A DNA stretch of 64,000 nucleotides from Alphaproteobacteria bacterium (GTDB lineage Bacteria; Pseudomonadota; Alphaproteobacteria; UBA828): the NCBI GenBank assembly GCA_022826665.1, contig JAJDUK010000047.1, positions 62,001 through 126,000 of the forward strand, read 5' to 3'. The position numbers and the translations under genes are program-made. Below, piece after piece: positions 49,500 to 57,522 of the stretch. The notes under the pieces were generated by a model. It had not been told where the DNA came from. It saw nothing but the letters and a program-made list of their open reading frames with translations, and made no database searches. How positions within the stretch are numbered: position 1 is the first letter of the stretch; each line of letters opens with the position of its first letter.

Positions 49500-49528
49500 T
49501 TGACAGGGGCGGCGCGAAGGTCCTGAAT
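49500..49528 (+). promoter_or_regulatory. Candidate promoter of the polyamine transporter operon
   Basis: TTGACA (49500-49505), 17 nt of spacer and CTGAAT (49523-49528) lie 56 bp before the solute-binding protein ATG. The -35 is perfect and the -10 matches three of six positions. An AGAGAGGA ribosome site precedes ATG 49585. Confidence 0.5.
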
Positions 49529-49584
49529 CGACGAACCGCCACAACGGCCCGCCGGACGAGGCCGGGCAAGAGAGGACGAATCCC

Positions 49585-50682
49585 ATGACCAAGCTGCCGC
49601 TGACCGCTGGCGTCGCCGCCGCGGCGCTATTGGCTGCGACCACCGCCTTCGCCGAGGAGGAGGCGATCGTCAACGTCTACAACTGGTCGGACTACATCGA
49701 CGAGGAGATCCTGACCGAGTTCGAGGCCGAGACCGGGATCAAGGTCGTCTACGACGTCTTCGATTCCAACAACATCCTGGAGACCAAGCTGCTCACCGGC
49801 AGCACCGGCTACGATGTGGTGGTGCCGAGCGGGACCTTCCTCGCGCGCCAGATTCAAGCGGGCATCTTCCAGCCGCTCGACAAGAGCCAGCTCGCCAACC
49901 TCGGCAACCTGGACGAGACCATCATGTCGGTCGTGAGCCAATGGGACCCGGACAACCAGTACGCCATCAATTACATGTGGGGCACCACGGGCTTCGGCTA
50001 CAACATCGACAAGATCGCCGAGCGCGACGCGGAAGCGCCCACCGGCTCCTGGGGCATGCTCTTCGACCCGGACGTAGTCTCGAAGTTCGCCGATTGCGGC
50101 GTCTACATGATGGACGAGCCGGACGAGGTGGTCCCGGCCGTGCTCAACTACATCGGCGAGGACCCCAACAGCCACGACACCGACGTGATCGCCAAGGTCG
50201 AGCCGGTGATGCTGGCGATCCGGCCGCACATCCGCCGCTTCCACAACTCGGCCCAGATCAACGATCTCGCCAACGGCGACATCTGCCTCACCATGGGCTG
50301 GTCGGGCGACATGCTGCAGGCCCGCGACCGCGCCTGGGAGGCCGAGAACAACGTCGAGATCGCCTATGTGATCCCGGACGAGGGCGCGCTGTCATGGTTC
50401 GACATGATGGCGATCCCGGCGGACGCGCCGCATCCCGGCAACGCGCACACGTTCCTCGACTACATCATGCGGCCCGAGGTGATCGCCAAGGCGTCCAACT
50501 ACGTCTACTACGCCAACGGCAACGCCGCCTCGACACCGCTGCTGGATGCCGAGATCACCGAGGACCCGGGCATCTACCCGACGGAGGAGGCACGGAAGGG
50601 GCTCTACGTGACCAACCCCTATCCGCCCAAGGTGCAGCGCTTCATCACGCGGATGTGGACCCGCATCAAGGGCGCGGAGTAG
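49585..50682 (+). CDS. potF: Polyamine-binding periplasmic protein (PotF/PotD-like)
   Basis: This 365-residue solute-binding protein has a signal peptide with a likely cut after TTAFA (about residue 23). The mature start IVNVYNWSDYIDEEIL is the PotD/PotF pattern, where Trp and Asp of NWSDYI contact the amine. MWGTTGFGYN and WSGDMLQARDRA are further family blocks. It heads a four-gene transporter with potG-, potH- and potI-like genes. Putrescine or spermidine is likely; the binding-site residues do not separate them by eye. Confidence 0.92.
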   Translation: MTKLPLTAGVAAAALLAATTAFAEEEAIVNVYNWSDYIDEEILTEFEAETGIKVVYDVFDSNNILETKLLTGSTGYDVVVPSGTFLARQIQAGIFQPLDKSQLANLGNLDETIMSVVSQWDPDNQYAINYMWGTTGFGYNIDKIAERDAEAPTGSWGMLFDPDVVSKFADCGVYMMDEPDEVVPAVLNYIGEDPNSHDTDVIAKVEPVMLAIRPHIRRFHNSAQINDLANGDICLTMGWSGDMLQARDRAWEAENNVEIAYVIPDEGALSWFDMMAIPADAPHPGNAHTFLDYIMRPEVIAKASNYVYYANGNAASTPLLDAEITEDPGIYPTEEARKGLYVTNPYPPKVQRFITRMWTRIKGAE

Positions 50683-50715
50683 GCACGACGCACACACCGC
50701 ACGGGCACGGCGCCC

Positions 50716-51864
50716 GTGAGCCGGCGGCCTGAGCACGCCGGGGGAGAGGAATCGACCGCCCCCGGCGGCGAGGCCGCCTTCCTCCGTATCGAGGGCGTCA
50801 GCAAGAGCTTCGGTAACGTCACCGCCGTCGATAACGTCTCGCTCGACATCGCGCGGGGCGAGTTCTTCGCCCTGCTCGGCCCGTCAGGTTGCGGCAAGAC
50901 CACGCTGCTCCGCATGCTTGCGGGCTTCGAGAATCCGAGCGCTGGCGCGCTGCTGCTCGACGGCGTGGACCTCGCAGCGCTGCCGCCTTACCGGCGGCCA
51001 GTCAACATGATGTTCCAGTCCTACGCGCTCTTTCCGCACATGAGCGTCGCCGGCAATGTTGCCTTCGGCTTGCGCCAGGACCGGGTGCCCAGGGCCGAGA
51101 TCGCGGCGCGGGTGGCCGACGCGCTGGCGCTGGTGGAGCTCTCGCCGCTCGCGCGCCGCAAGCCGCACCAGCTTTCCGGCGGCCAGCGCCAACGGGTGGC
51201 GCTCGCCCGCAGCCTGGTCAAGCGGCCCAAGCTGCTGCTGCTCGACGAGCCGCTCGCCGCGCTCGACAAGAAGCTTCGCGAGCAGACCCAGTTCGAGCTG
51301 ATGGCGATCCAGCAGCGTGTCGGCATCACCTTCGTGATCGTGACCCACGATCAGGACGAGGCGATGACTGTCGCCGATCGCATCGCGGTGATGGAGGAGG
51401 GGCGCATCGCTCAGGTGGACACGCCATCGGCGATCTACGAGGCGCCCCGCTCGCGCTACGTGGCCGAGTTCATCGGCGACGTGAACATCTTCGAGGGACG
51501 CGCCAGCGCCGTGAACGGCGGCGATGTCCTGGTCGAACAAGCGGACGCGCCGGATGGTCTTGCGGCGCCGGCGCGGGCTGACGGCCCCGCCGCCGGCGAT
51601 GCCGTGCTGCTCGCGGTGCGACCGGAGAAGATCGAAATCGCCCCGGAGCCGCTGCCGCCCGGCACCATGAACGCGATGGCGGGCGAGGTGACCGAGATCG
51701 CCTACCTGGGCAGCGTCTCCACCTATCGGGTGCGCCTCGACAGCGGCAGGACGGTGGTCTCGACCCACACCAACCGCCTCCGCGACGGCGGCGCGGCCAT
51801 CGACCGGGGCGCGCGGGTTCATCTCTCCTGGCCGGTCGAGGCGAGCATCCTGCTCCGCTCATGA
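50716..51864 (+). CDS. potG: Polyamine ABC transporter ATPase (PotG/PotA-like)
   Basis: This 382-residue ATPase has Walker A GPSGCGKT (55-62), LSGGQRQRVALARS, LLLDEPLAALDKKLR and a C-terminal TOBE domain for substrate or regulatory contact. The start is GTG 50716. It lies 33 bp after the binding protein and overlaps the first permease by 4 bp (ATGA). N-terminal residues 1-20 are a non-conserved Glu/Gly-rich extension. Confidence 0.94.
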   Translation: MSRRPEHAGGEESTAPGGEAAFLRIEGVSKSFGNVTAVDNVSLDIARGEFFALLGPSGCGKTTLLRMLAGFENPSAGALLLDGVDLAALPPYRRPVNMMFQSYALFPHMSVAGNVAFGLRQDRVPRAEIAARVADALALVELSPLARRKPHQLSGGQRQRVALARSLVKRPKLLLLDEPLAALDKKLREQTQFELMAIQQRVGITFVIVTHDQDEAMTVADRIAVMEEGRIAQVDTPSAIYEAPRSRYVAEFIGDVNIFEGRASAVNGGDVLVEQADAPDGLAAPARADGPAAGDAVLLAVRPEKIEIAPEPLPPGTMNAMAGEVTEIAYLGSVSTYRVRLDSGRTVVSTHTNRLRDGGAAIDRGARVHLSWPVEASILLRS

Positions 51865-52793
51865 ACGCCAAGCACGAGCCGAAACCCCGTCGGCAGCGCG
51901 CGGGCCGGGGCCTGCTCAGGCGCGGCTCGGTGATCGCGAGCCCCTATCTGTGGCTGCTCTTCTTCTTCCTCGTGCCGTTCGTAATCGTGCTCAAGATCAG
52001 CGTGGCCGAGGTCCAGCTCGCGATCCCGCCCTACACGCCGCTCTTCGACTGGCCCGAGGGCGGCTCCCTGGAGCTCTTCGCCGTCGGCGACAACTACCTG
52101 CTCCTGATCGAGGACAGCCTCTACATCCGGGCCTACGCGAACAGCCTGAAGATCGCGGCGATTTCGACCGCGCTCGCGCTGCTGGTGGGCTTCCCCATCG
52201 CCTATGCCATGGCCCGCGCGCCCCGCGCCTGGCAGGCGACCCTGGTGATGATGGTGATCCTGCCGTTCTGGACCTCCTTCCTGATCCGGGTCTACGCCTG
52301 GATCGGGATCCTCAAGAACGAGGGGATGCTCAACGGGGTGCTGCGCTGGATCGGCGTGATCGACAGGCCGCTGATCATCCTCAACACCGACATCGCGGTC
52401 TACATCGGTATCGTCTACTCCTACCTGCCCTTCATGGTCCTGCCGCTCTACGCCAACCTGGTGCGGATGGACCGCTCGTTGCTGGAGGCCGCGGCCGACC
52501 TCGGCTGCCGCCCGGCCGGCGCCTTCTGGAAGATCACGGTGCCGCTGGCGCGGCCCGGCATCGTCGCCGGCTGCTTCCTGGTGTTCATTCCGGCGGTCGG
52601 CGAGTTCGTGATCCCCGACCTGCTCGGCGGCTCCGGCACGCTGATGATCGGGCGCATCCTCTGGACCGAGTTCTTCAGCAACCGCGACTGGCCGGTGGCG
52701 TCGGCGGTCGCGGTGATCCTGCTGCTGGTGCTGATCGTGCCGATCGTGCTGTTCCAGCGCCACCAGCAGCGCCAGCGCGAGGCGGACGCCTGA
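51861..52793 (+). CDS. potH: Polyamine ABC transporter permease (PotH-like)
   Basis: This 310-residue inner-membrane protein has six predicted helices and the cytoplasmic EAA loop (EAAADLGCRPAGAFWKI, near 210-226) that contacts the ATPase. An extra N-terminal basic segment precedes the first helix (YLWLLFFFLVPF). Its stop overlaps the potI-like start (TGATG). Confidence 0.94.
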   Translation: MNAKHEPKPRRQRAGRGLLRRGSVIASPYLWLLFFFLVPFVIVLKISVAEVQLAIPPYTPLFDWPEGGSLELFAVGDNYLLLIEDSLYIRAYANSLKIAAISTALALLVGFPIAYAMARAPRAWQATLVMMVILPFWTSFLIRVYAWIGILKNEGMLNGVLRWIGVIDRPLIILNTDIAVYIGIVYSYLPFMVLPLYANLVRMDRSLLEAAADLGCRPAGAFWKITVPLARPGIVAGCFLVFIPAVGEFVIPDLLGGSGTLMIGRILWTEFFSNRDWPVASAVAVILLLVLIVPIVLFQRHQQRQREADA

Positions 52794-53611
52794 TGCGGCG
52801 GGGGCTCAGCGGGATCAACCTGGTGGCGCTCACTCTGGGCTTCGCCTTCCTCTACATCCCGATCCTTCTGCTCATCATCTACTCCTTCAACGAGTCCAAG
52901 CTCGTGACCGTGTGGGCCGGGTTCTCCACCAAGTGGTACGCCGCGATGGTGCAGAACGAGCTGCTGCTCGACGCCGCCTGGATGACGCTGAAGGTCGCCT
53001 TCGTCTCCTCAAGCGTGGCGCTGGTGCTCGGCACGCTCGCGGGCCTCGCGCTGGCTCGGCTGGGGCGCTTCCCCGGCCGCACGCTGTTCTCAGGCATGGT
53101 CTACGCACCGCTGGTCATGCCCGAGGTCATCACCGGCCTCTCCATGCTGCTGCTCTTCGTCGCGCTCTCCTGGGCCCGCGGCTATTGGACCGTGACGATC
53201 GCCCACATCACCTTCTCGATGGCCTATGTTGCGGTGGTCGTGCAGTCGCGCCTGCTCACCATGGACCGCTCGCTGGAAGAAGCGGCGATGGACCTGGGTG
53301 CGCCACCGGTCAAGACCTTCTTCGCGGTCACGCTGCCGATCATCAGCCCGGCACTGGTGGCAGGCTGGCTGCTGGCGTTCACGCTCTCGCTCGACGACCT
53401 GGTGATCGCGTCGTTCACCAGTGGACCCGGCTCGACCACGCTGCCGATGAAGATCTACTCCCAGGTGCGCCTGGGCGTGACGCCGGAGATCAACGCGGTC
53501 TCCACGGTATTGGTGGGAATCGTCGCCACCGGCGTCATCGCCGCCAGCCTCATCAACAAGCGCGCCATGGTCATCCGCGAGCGGGAGGCGCAGGCGGTCG
53601 TATCAGACTGA
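52793..53611 (+). CDS. potI: Polyamine ABC transporter permease (PotI-like)
   Basis: This 272-residue permease has the first helix with LYIPILLLIIYSFNES, typical of PotI/PotC. Its EAA loop (EEAAMDLGAPPVKTFF) is followed by TLSLDDLVIASF, also typical. It overlaps the PotH-like stop by one base. It is the last gene before the abrupt AT-rich patch. Confidence 0.95.
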   Translation: MRRGLSGINLVALTLGFAFLYIPILLLIIYSFNESKLVTVWAGFSTKWYAAMVQNELLLDAAWMTLKVAFVSSSVALVLGTLAGLALARLGRFPGRTLFSGMVYAPLVMPEVITGLSMLLLFVALSWARGYWTVTIAHITFSMAYVAVVVQSRLLTMDRSLEEAAMDLGAPPVKTFFAVTLPIISPALVAGWLLAFTLSLDDLVIASFTSGPGSTTLPMKIYSQVRLGVTPEINAVSTVLVGIVATGVIAASLINKRAMVIREREAQAVVSD

Positions 53612-53650
53612 GTTGAACTCCAAACCATTTTTATAGTGGGGTGAGGCAGT

Positions 53651-53669
53651 TGGTCAGGCGTGGTGACCA
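53651..53669. repeat. Short inverted repeat in the AT-rich island
   Basis: TGGTCA (53651-53656) and TGACCA (53664-53669) pair perfectly across 7 nt, upstream of the HNH-like gene. It may be an operator, a residual potI terminator or chance. Confidence 0.4.
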
Positions 53670-53807
53670 TTCAGTCATGGCTGTTCGCAGCGAGAGTCAG
53701 TGATCTCGATAGCTTGGACGGGAGCTTCGGCCACTTATTCGCTACCATCTCTGACCTGAATGCGGTAAGACCATGTCGCGCTCACATCGACTCAATGGAA
53801 GAAATTC

Positions 53808-54770
53808 GTGTCCAAGTTGCTTTTTCCCGACGCAAATTTTGACAAATGCGCGCTATGTGCCGGTTCATCCGTTCTTCAAACTAGTCACATAATTCCCAGT
53901 TTTGTATTTCGGTGGTTCAAGGACAGTTCTGCTACCGGCCATTTGCGGTTTGGAGAGACGCCCAATTTGCGCGTTCAAGACGGCTTCAAGTGTCGCATGC
54001 TATGCACGTATTGTGAACAGTTGCTTTCTTCTTGGGAAAAAAAGTTCTCCGAAATATGTTTTAAACAAATTGTTGAAGGACGTGCTACAAGAATTCGCTA
54101 TTCATTTTGGATGTTGAAATTCGCTGCGTCGGTATCGTGGCGAGTGTTGCGAATTTTTTATGCCGCTGGCCAGATTTCAGATTATCCCCCAAGCCTGCTT
54201 TCCTCTATTGATGACGCTCTGTCGGTATGGAGTAACTACATGCTAGGAAAGCGACCCCACCCAGGTCGTTATGAACAGCACATGTTCTTGGTTGACACAG
54301 TAGATAGCAGTTCTATTGACGGTATTCCGCCTAATATTAACCGATACTTCACTCGCACGGTTCAATGTGATGTGGTGCGCAACGAGGACTCTGCAATTAC
54401 ATATGCAAAAATGGGAAGATTTGTGCTGTTTGGCTTTATTTCTGTGCCGTCTCCGCACAATTGGAAGGGAACCAAACTGAACGCCAACCATGGAACGTTC
54501 GGCATCCGAGACATAGAATTACCACGAAATATCTTGGACTATATGCTCGAGAATGCCAAGTCGGCCGGAACTAGCTATTCACGAATTTCAAAGGCTCAGC
54601 AAGAGAAGATTCGCAAGTCTTATGAGGCGAACCCCGGCCGGGTGGCCGAAAGCGAATCAATTCGTGCAATGGACCATGATGTGCGATTATTCGGAAACAA
54701 GGCCTTTGAGTTCACCCAGCCATCCACAAGAGCTAATACAACTGACAATGACGAAGGGAATGCCAGGTAA
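53808..54770 (+). CDS. HNH-nuclease-like protein of unknown function
   Basis: This 320-residue protein has an N-terminal Cys14-x2-Cys17, then TSHIIPSF with His27, and a second CxxC (Cys66-x2-Cys69) in an LCTYCEQLL segment followed by SWEKKF. This pattern is that of HNH-type zinc fingers in a little-known bacterial family I recall by its SHIIP and C-x2-CEQ blocks. The rest has no motif I can name. GTG 53808 is the start, with GGAAG 8 nt upstream. Codon use is unlike all other genes here, so it is probably acquired. Nuclease activity or defence role is a hypothesis. Confidence 0.6.
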   Translation: MSKLLFPDANFDKCALCAGSSVLQTSHIIPSFVFRWFKDSSATGHLRFGETPNLRVQDGFKCRMLCTYCEQLLSSWEKKFSEICFKQIVEGRATRIRYSFWMLKFAASVSWRVLRIFYAAGQISDYPPSLLSSIDDALSVWSNYMLGKRPHPGRYEQHMFLVDTVDSSSIDGIPPNINRYFTRTVQCDVVRNEDSAITYAKMGRFVLFGFISVPSPHNWKGTKLNANHGTFGIRDIELPRNILDYMLENAKSAGTSYSRISKAQQEKIRKSYEANPGRVAESESIRAMDHDVRLFGNKAFEFTQPSTRANTTDNDEGNAR

Positions 54771-54809
54771 TATTGTTAAGTGAAGTTGCAGAGTGCGCTA
54801 AATTGTTCC

Positions 54810-56123
54810 TCACAGCCGGTCTCGGAGCGCGCCGTAGGCGAGCGCGAGCGCGAGCGTCGGCCAGCGCAAGAAGCGACCGCCGGGGAAGGGCGGCTGCGGC
54901 AGGCGGGCGAAGACATCGAAGCGCTCCAACGTGCCGGCGATGGCCTCGGCGATCAGTGCGCCGCCCAGCGTCGCCAGTGCCACGCCGTGGCCGGAGTAGC
55001 CTTGGCCGTAGTAGAGCCCGCTCTCGAGCCGGCCGATGCTCGGCATCCGCGTTCGTGTGATGGCCAGCGTCCCGCCCCACACGTGATCGACGCCCACATC
55101 GGCGAGCTGGGGGAAAATGCGCAGCATGCAGCGGCGCACGAGCGGGCCGGGATGGGCAGGAAGGCGACTGCTCGCGGTTTCCCCGCCGCCGAAGAGGAGT
55201 CGCCCGTCGCGTGAGAGGCGGAAGTAGTTCACCACGAAGCGGGTATCGACCACGGCAACGTCATTGGGGATCAAGGCACGGGCACGCTCTTCGCCGAGCG
55301 GCTCCGTCGCCAGGATGAAGTTGTTGATCGGCATGACGCGATGGCCAAAGCCGGGGTCCAGCGCATCGAGGTAGCCGTTGCAGGCGAGCACCACCGCATC
55401 CGCCGTGACCGTGTGCGGCCCGGCCTGGACCTTGCAGGGCGCGCCCGGCGCAAGCCCGGTGACCGGCGTCCCCTCGTAGATACCGACTCCCGCTTCGGCT
55501 GCCGCTTGCGCGAGGCCGCGCGCGTAGTCGAGCGGGTGGAGGTGGCCCGCGCCCCGGTCCAGAAGACCGCCCCAGAAATCTCCGGAATCTACTTCGGCGC
55601 GCAGCGCCGCGCGGTCGAGCACCTCGATCTGGTCGTAGCCGTAGCGGGCACGGAGATGTTCCGCCTCAAGGACCAGCGCTCGGACATGGCGCGGCCGGTG
55701 CGCGGCGATGGCGATACCGGGCTTCAAGTCGCATTCGATCCCGTGCCGGGCGATGAGATCGCGCACGAGCGCTTTCGCCTCCTCGGCCATGGACCAGAGA
55801 AGCCGTGCCCGCTCCTCGCCAACCTCCCGCTCCAGGGTCGACTGATCGCGCCGGTGCCCGCTGCCGAGCTGCCCGCCGTTGCGGCCGGAGGCGCCGTTGC
55901 CGATGCGCCGTGCCTCCAGCAGGACCACGCTATAGCCGCGCTCGGCGAGGTGGAGCGCGCAGGAGAGCCCGGTGTAGCCGCCGCCGATGACGCAGACGTC
56001 GGCGCGCGCATCGCCATCGAGCGCAGGCCAGGTGGGGTTCGTCCGCGCGCTCGCCTCGTACCAGGTGGGCGCGGCGCCGTCGTGCTGAGCGTATCGGCCC
56101 GCGCGGCGCCGCGAGCCCATCAC
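54810..56123 (-). CDS. puuB: FAD-dependent oxidoreductase (gamma-glutamylputrescine oxidase-like)
   Basis: This 437-residue DAO-family flavoprotein has the FAD motif GGGYTG (47-52) after VCVIG, the SCALHLAERGYSVVLLEA helix-strand pair and the TWYEASA opening seen in PuuB-type oxidases. The C-terminal GYSGHGVALATLGG segment is typical. It would oxidise a gamma-glutamyl-amine to the aldehyde with hydrogen peroxide. ATG 56123 overlaps the stop of the glutamine-synthetase-like gene (ATGA). Confidence 0.88.
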   Translation of the reverse strand: MMGSRRRAGRYAQHDGAAPTWYEASARTNPTWPALDGDARADVCVIGGGYTGLSCALHLAERGYSVVLLEARRIGNGASGRNGGQLGSGHRRDQSTLEREVGEERARLLWSMAEEAKALVRDLIARHGIECDLKPGIAIAAHRPRHVRALVLEAEHLRARYGYDQIEVLDRAALRAEVDSGDFWGGLLDRGAGHLHPLDYARGLAQAAAEAGVGIYEGTPVTGLAPGAPCKVQAGPHTVTADAVVLACNGYLDALDPGFGHRVMPINNFILATEPLGEERARALIPNDVAVVDTRFVVNYFRLSRDGRLLFGGGETASSRLPAHPGPLVRRCMLRIFPQLADVGVDHVWGGTLAITRTRMPSIGRLESGLYYGQGYSGHGVALATLGGALIAEAIAGTLERFDVFARLPQPPFPGGRFLRWPTLALALAYGALRDRL

Positions 56124-57478
56124 ACGGCCAGCAGAAGGAACTTGCGCTCCCAGGAACTGACGACACGCAGGTAGGCGTCGTATTCGGCGCGCACCACTTC
56201 GGTGAGGCCCTTGACGAAGTGCTCCCCGAACATGGCGCGCGCCTCGTCCGAGGACTCGAACTGCTCCAGCGCGGTCCTGAGATCCAGCGGCAGCGTCTCG
56301 AACGCGCCGGTCTCTTCACCCTCCACCGGCGGCGAGGGCTCCAGCGCTTGCGTCATCCCTAGATAGCCGGCGGCCAGCGTGGCCGCGATGGCGAGATAGG
56401 GGTTGGTGTCCGAACCCGGCAGGCGGTTCTCGACCCGGCGGTTCTGGGGCGGCGCGTCCGGCACGCGCAGCCCAGCGATGCGGTTGTCGTAGCCCCAGCC
56501 CACGTTGAACGGCTTGCTCGCGCCGAAGCGGAGCCGGCGGTAGGAGTTGACGTTGGGCGCCATGAGCGGCGTGAAGACCGGTAGAAAGCGTTGCAGGCCC
56601 CCGAGATAGTGCCGGAACGCTGCCGACTCAGCCCCTTCCGCGTCGGAGAATAGGGGCCGGCGCTCCGCGCCTTCGTAGACTGATTGGTGCACGTGCATGG
56701 CGCTGCCCGGCTCGCTCTGCATCGGCTTCGCCATGAAGGTGGCGTAGAAGCCGTGGCGTTGGGCCGTCTGGCGCACCGTGCGCTTGAAGACGAACACCTG
56801 GTCAGCAAGCCGCAGCGCCTCGCCGTGGCGGAAGTTGATCTCGACCTGCCCGGCCCCGCTCTCGTGATTGAGCGTGTCGATGTCGAGCTCCTGGGCCTCG
56901 CAGTAGTCGTAGAGGTCCACGAAGAAGGGGTCGAACTCGTTGACCGCGTCGATGCCGAACTCCTGACGCCCGGCCTCGCGCCGGCCGGAGGCGCCGATAG
57001 GCGGCTTGAGCGGCTGATCCGGGTCGGTATTCTTCTCGACCAGATAAAACTCGATTTCCGGCGCGATGACCGGGTGCCAGCCGCGCTCGGCGAAGCGCTC
57101 CAGCAGGCTCGCGAGCACACGGCGCGAATAGAAGGGCGAATGTCCGCCGTTGCGCAGCACGCAATCGGCGATCACCTGCGCGGTGGGCTCGTCGTACCAG
57201 GGCACCATGGTGAGCGTCGCGGGATCCGGCTCCAGCACGAAGTCGCCGTCGCTTACGTCGATGGAGACAGCGCCGGGCGGCGGGAAGTCGCCGGTGAGCG
57301 TGTGGACGAGCACGTTCTTGGGCAGCCGATGCTGGCCGCCGGTGAGCCCCTCGATGAACTTGTCCGTGGGCAGAATCTTGCCGCGTGGCACGCCGGCGAG
57401 GTCGGGCACGATGCACTCGACCTCGACGATGTTGCGCTCCTTGAGCCAGGCCTCGATCGCCCGGTGTGTGTCATTCAT
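56120..57478 (-). CDS. puuA: Glutamine synthetase-family protein (gamma-glutamylputrescine synthetase-like)
   Basis: This 452-residue ligase is of the PuuA branch. The N-terminus is glutamine-synthetase beta-grasp-like (VECIVPDLAGVPRGK), and the catalytic region has MAKPMQ, GSAMHVHQSV and the NRVENRLPGSDTNPYLA block that ends the active site. It would join glutamate to an amine such as putrescine with ATP. ATG 57478 is preferred, with GGAG 9 nt upstream; a start at 57499 is open. It is coupled to the FAD oxidase and lies 44 bp after the TPR-oxygenase gene. Confidence 0.88.
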   Translation of the reverse strand: MNDTHRAIEAWLKERNIVEVECIVPDLAGVPRGKILPTDKFIEGLTGGQHRLPKNVLVHTLTGDFPPPGAVSIDVSDGDFVLEPDPATLTMVPWYDEPTAQVIADCVLRNGGHSPFYSRRVLASLLERFAERGWHPVIAPEIEFYLVEKNTDPDQPLKPPIGASGRREAGRQEFGIDAVNEFDPFFVDLYDYCEAQELDIDTLNHESGAGQVEINFRHGEALRLADQVFVFKRTVRQTAQRHGFYATFMAKPMQSEPGSAMHVHQSVYEGAERRPLFSDAEGAESAAFRHYLGGLQRFLPVFTPLMAPNVNSYRRLRFGASKPFNVGWGYDNRIAGLRVPDAPPQNRRVENRLPGSDTNPYLAIAATLAAGYLGMTQALEPSPPVEGEETGAFETLPLDLRTALEQFESSDEARAMFGEHFVKGLTEVVRAEYDAYLRVVSSWERKFLLLAV

Positions 57479-57522
57479 ACGTTCTGCTCCGCCCTCCATA
57501 TTGGGTCGCGCAAGGCCGGAGT

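Larger units (their letters stand above)
53612..54800. other. AT-rich island between polyamine transport and oxidation genes
   Basis: Base composition falls from about two-thirds GC on both sides to roughly 45-50% here, and A/T-ending codons are common in the single gene inside. The change starts right after the potI stop and ends near the puuB-like stop at 54810. No insertion-sequence ends, direct repeats, tRNA or integrase were seen. The first 196 bp have no convincing gene. Confidence 0.8.

Noticed and set aside
53660-53842. 60-codon open frame at the start of the AT-rich island
   Set aside because: No ribosome site, no recognisable features, and it overlaps the HNH-like gene start in another frame.
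53600-54830. Flanking direct repeats or insertion-sequence ends of the AT-rich island
   Set aside because: Comparison of the two edges by eye found no convincing repeat, so a transposition mechanism is not supported.
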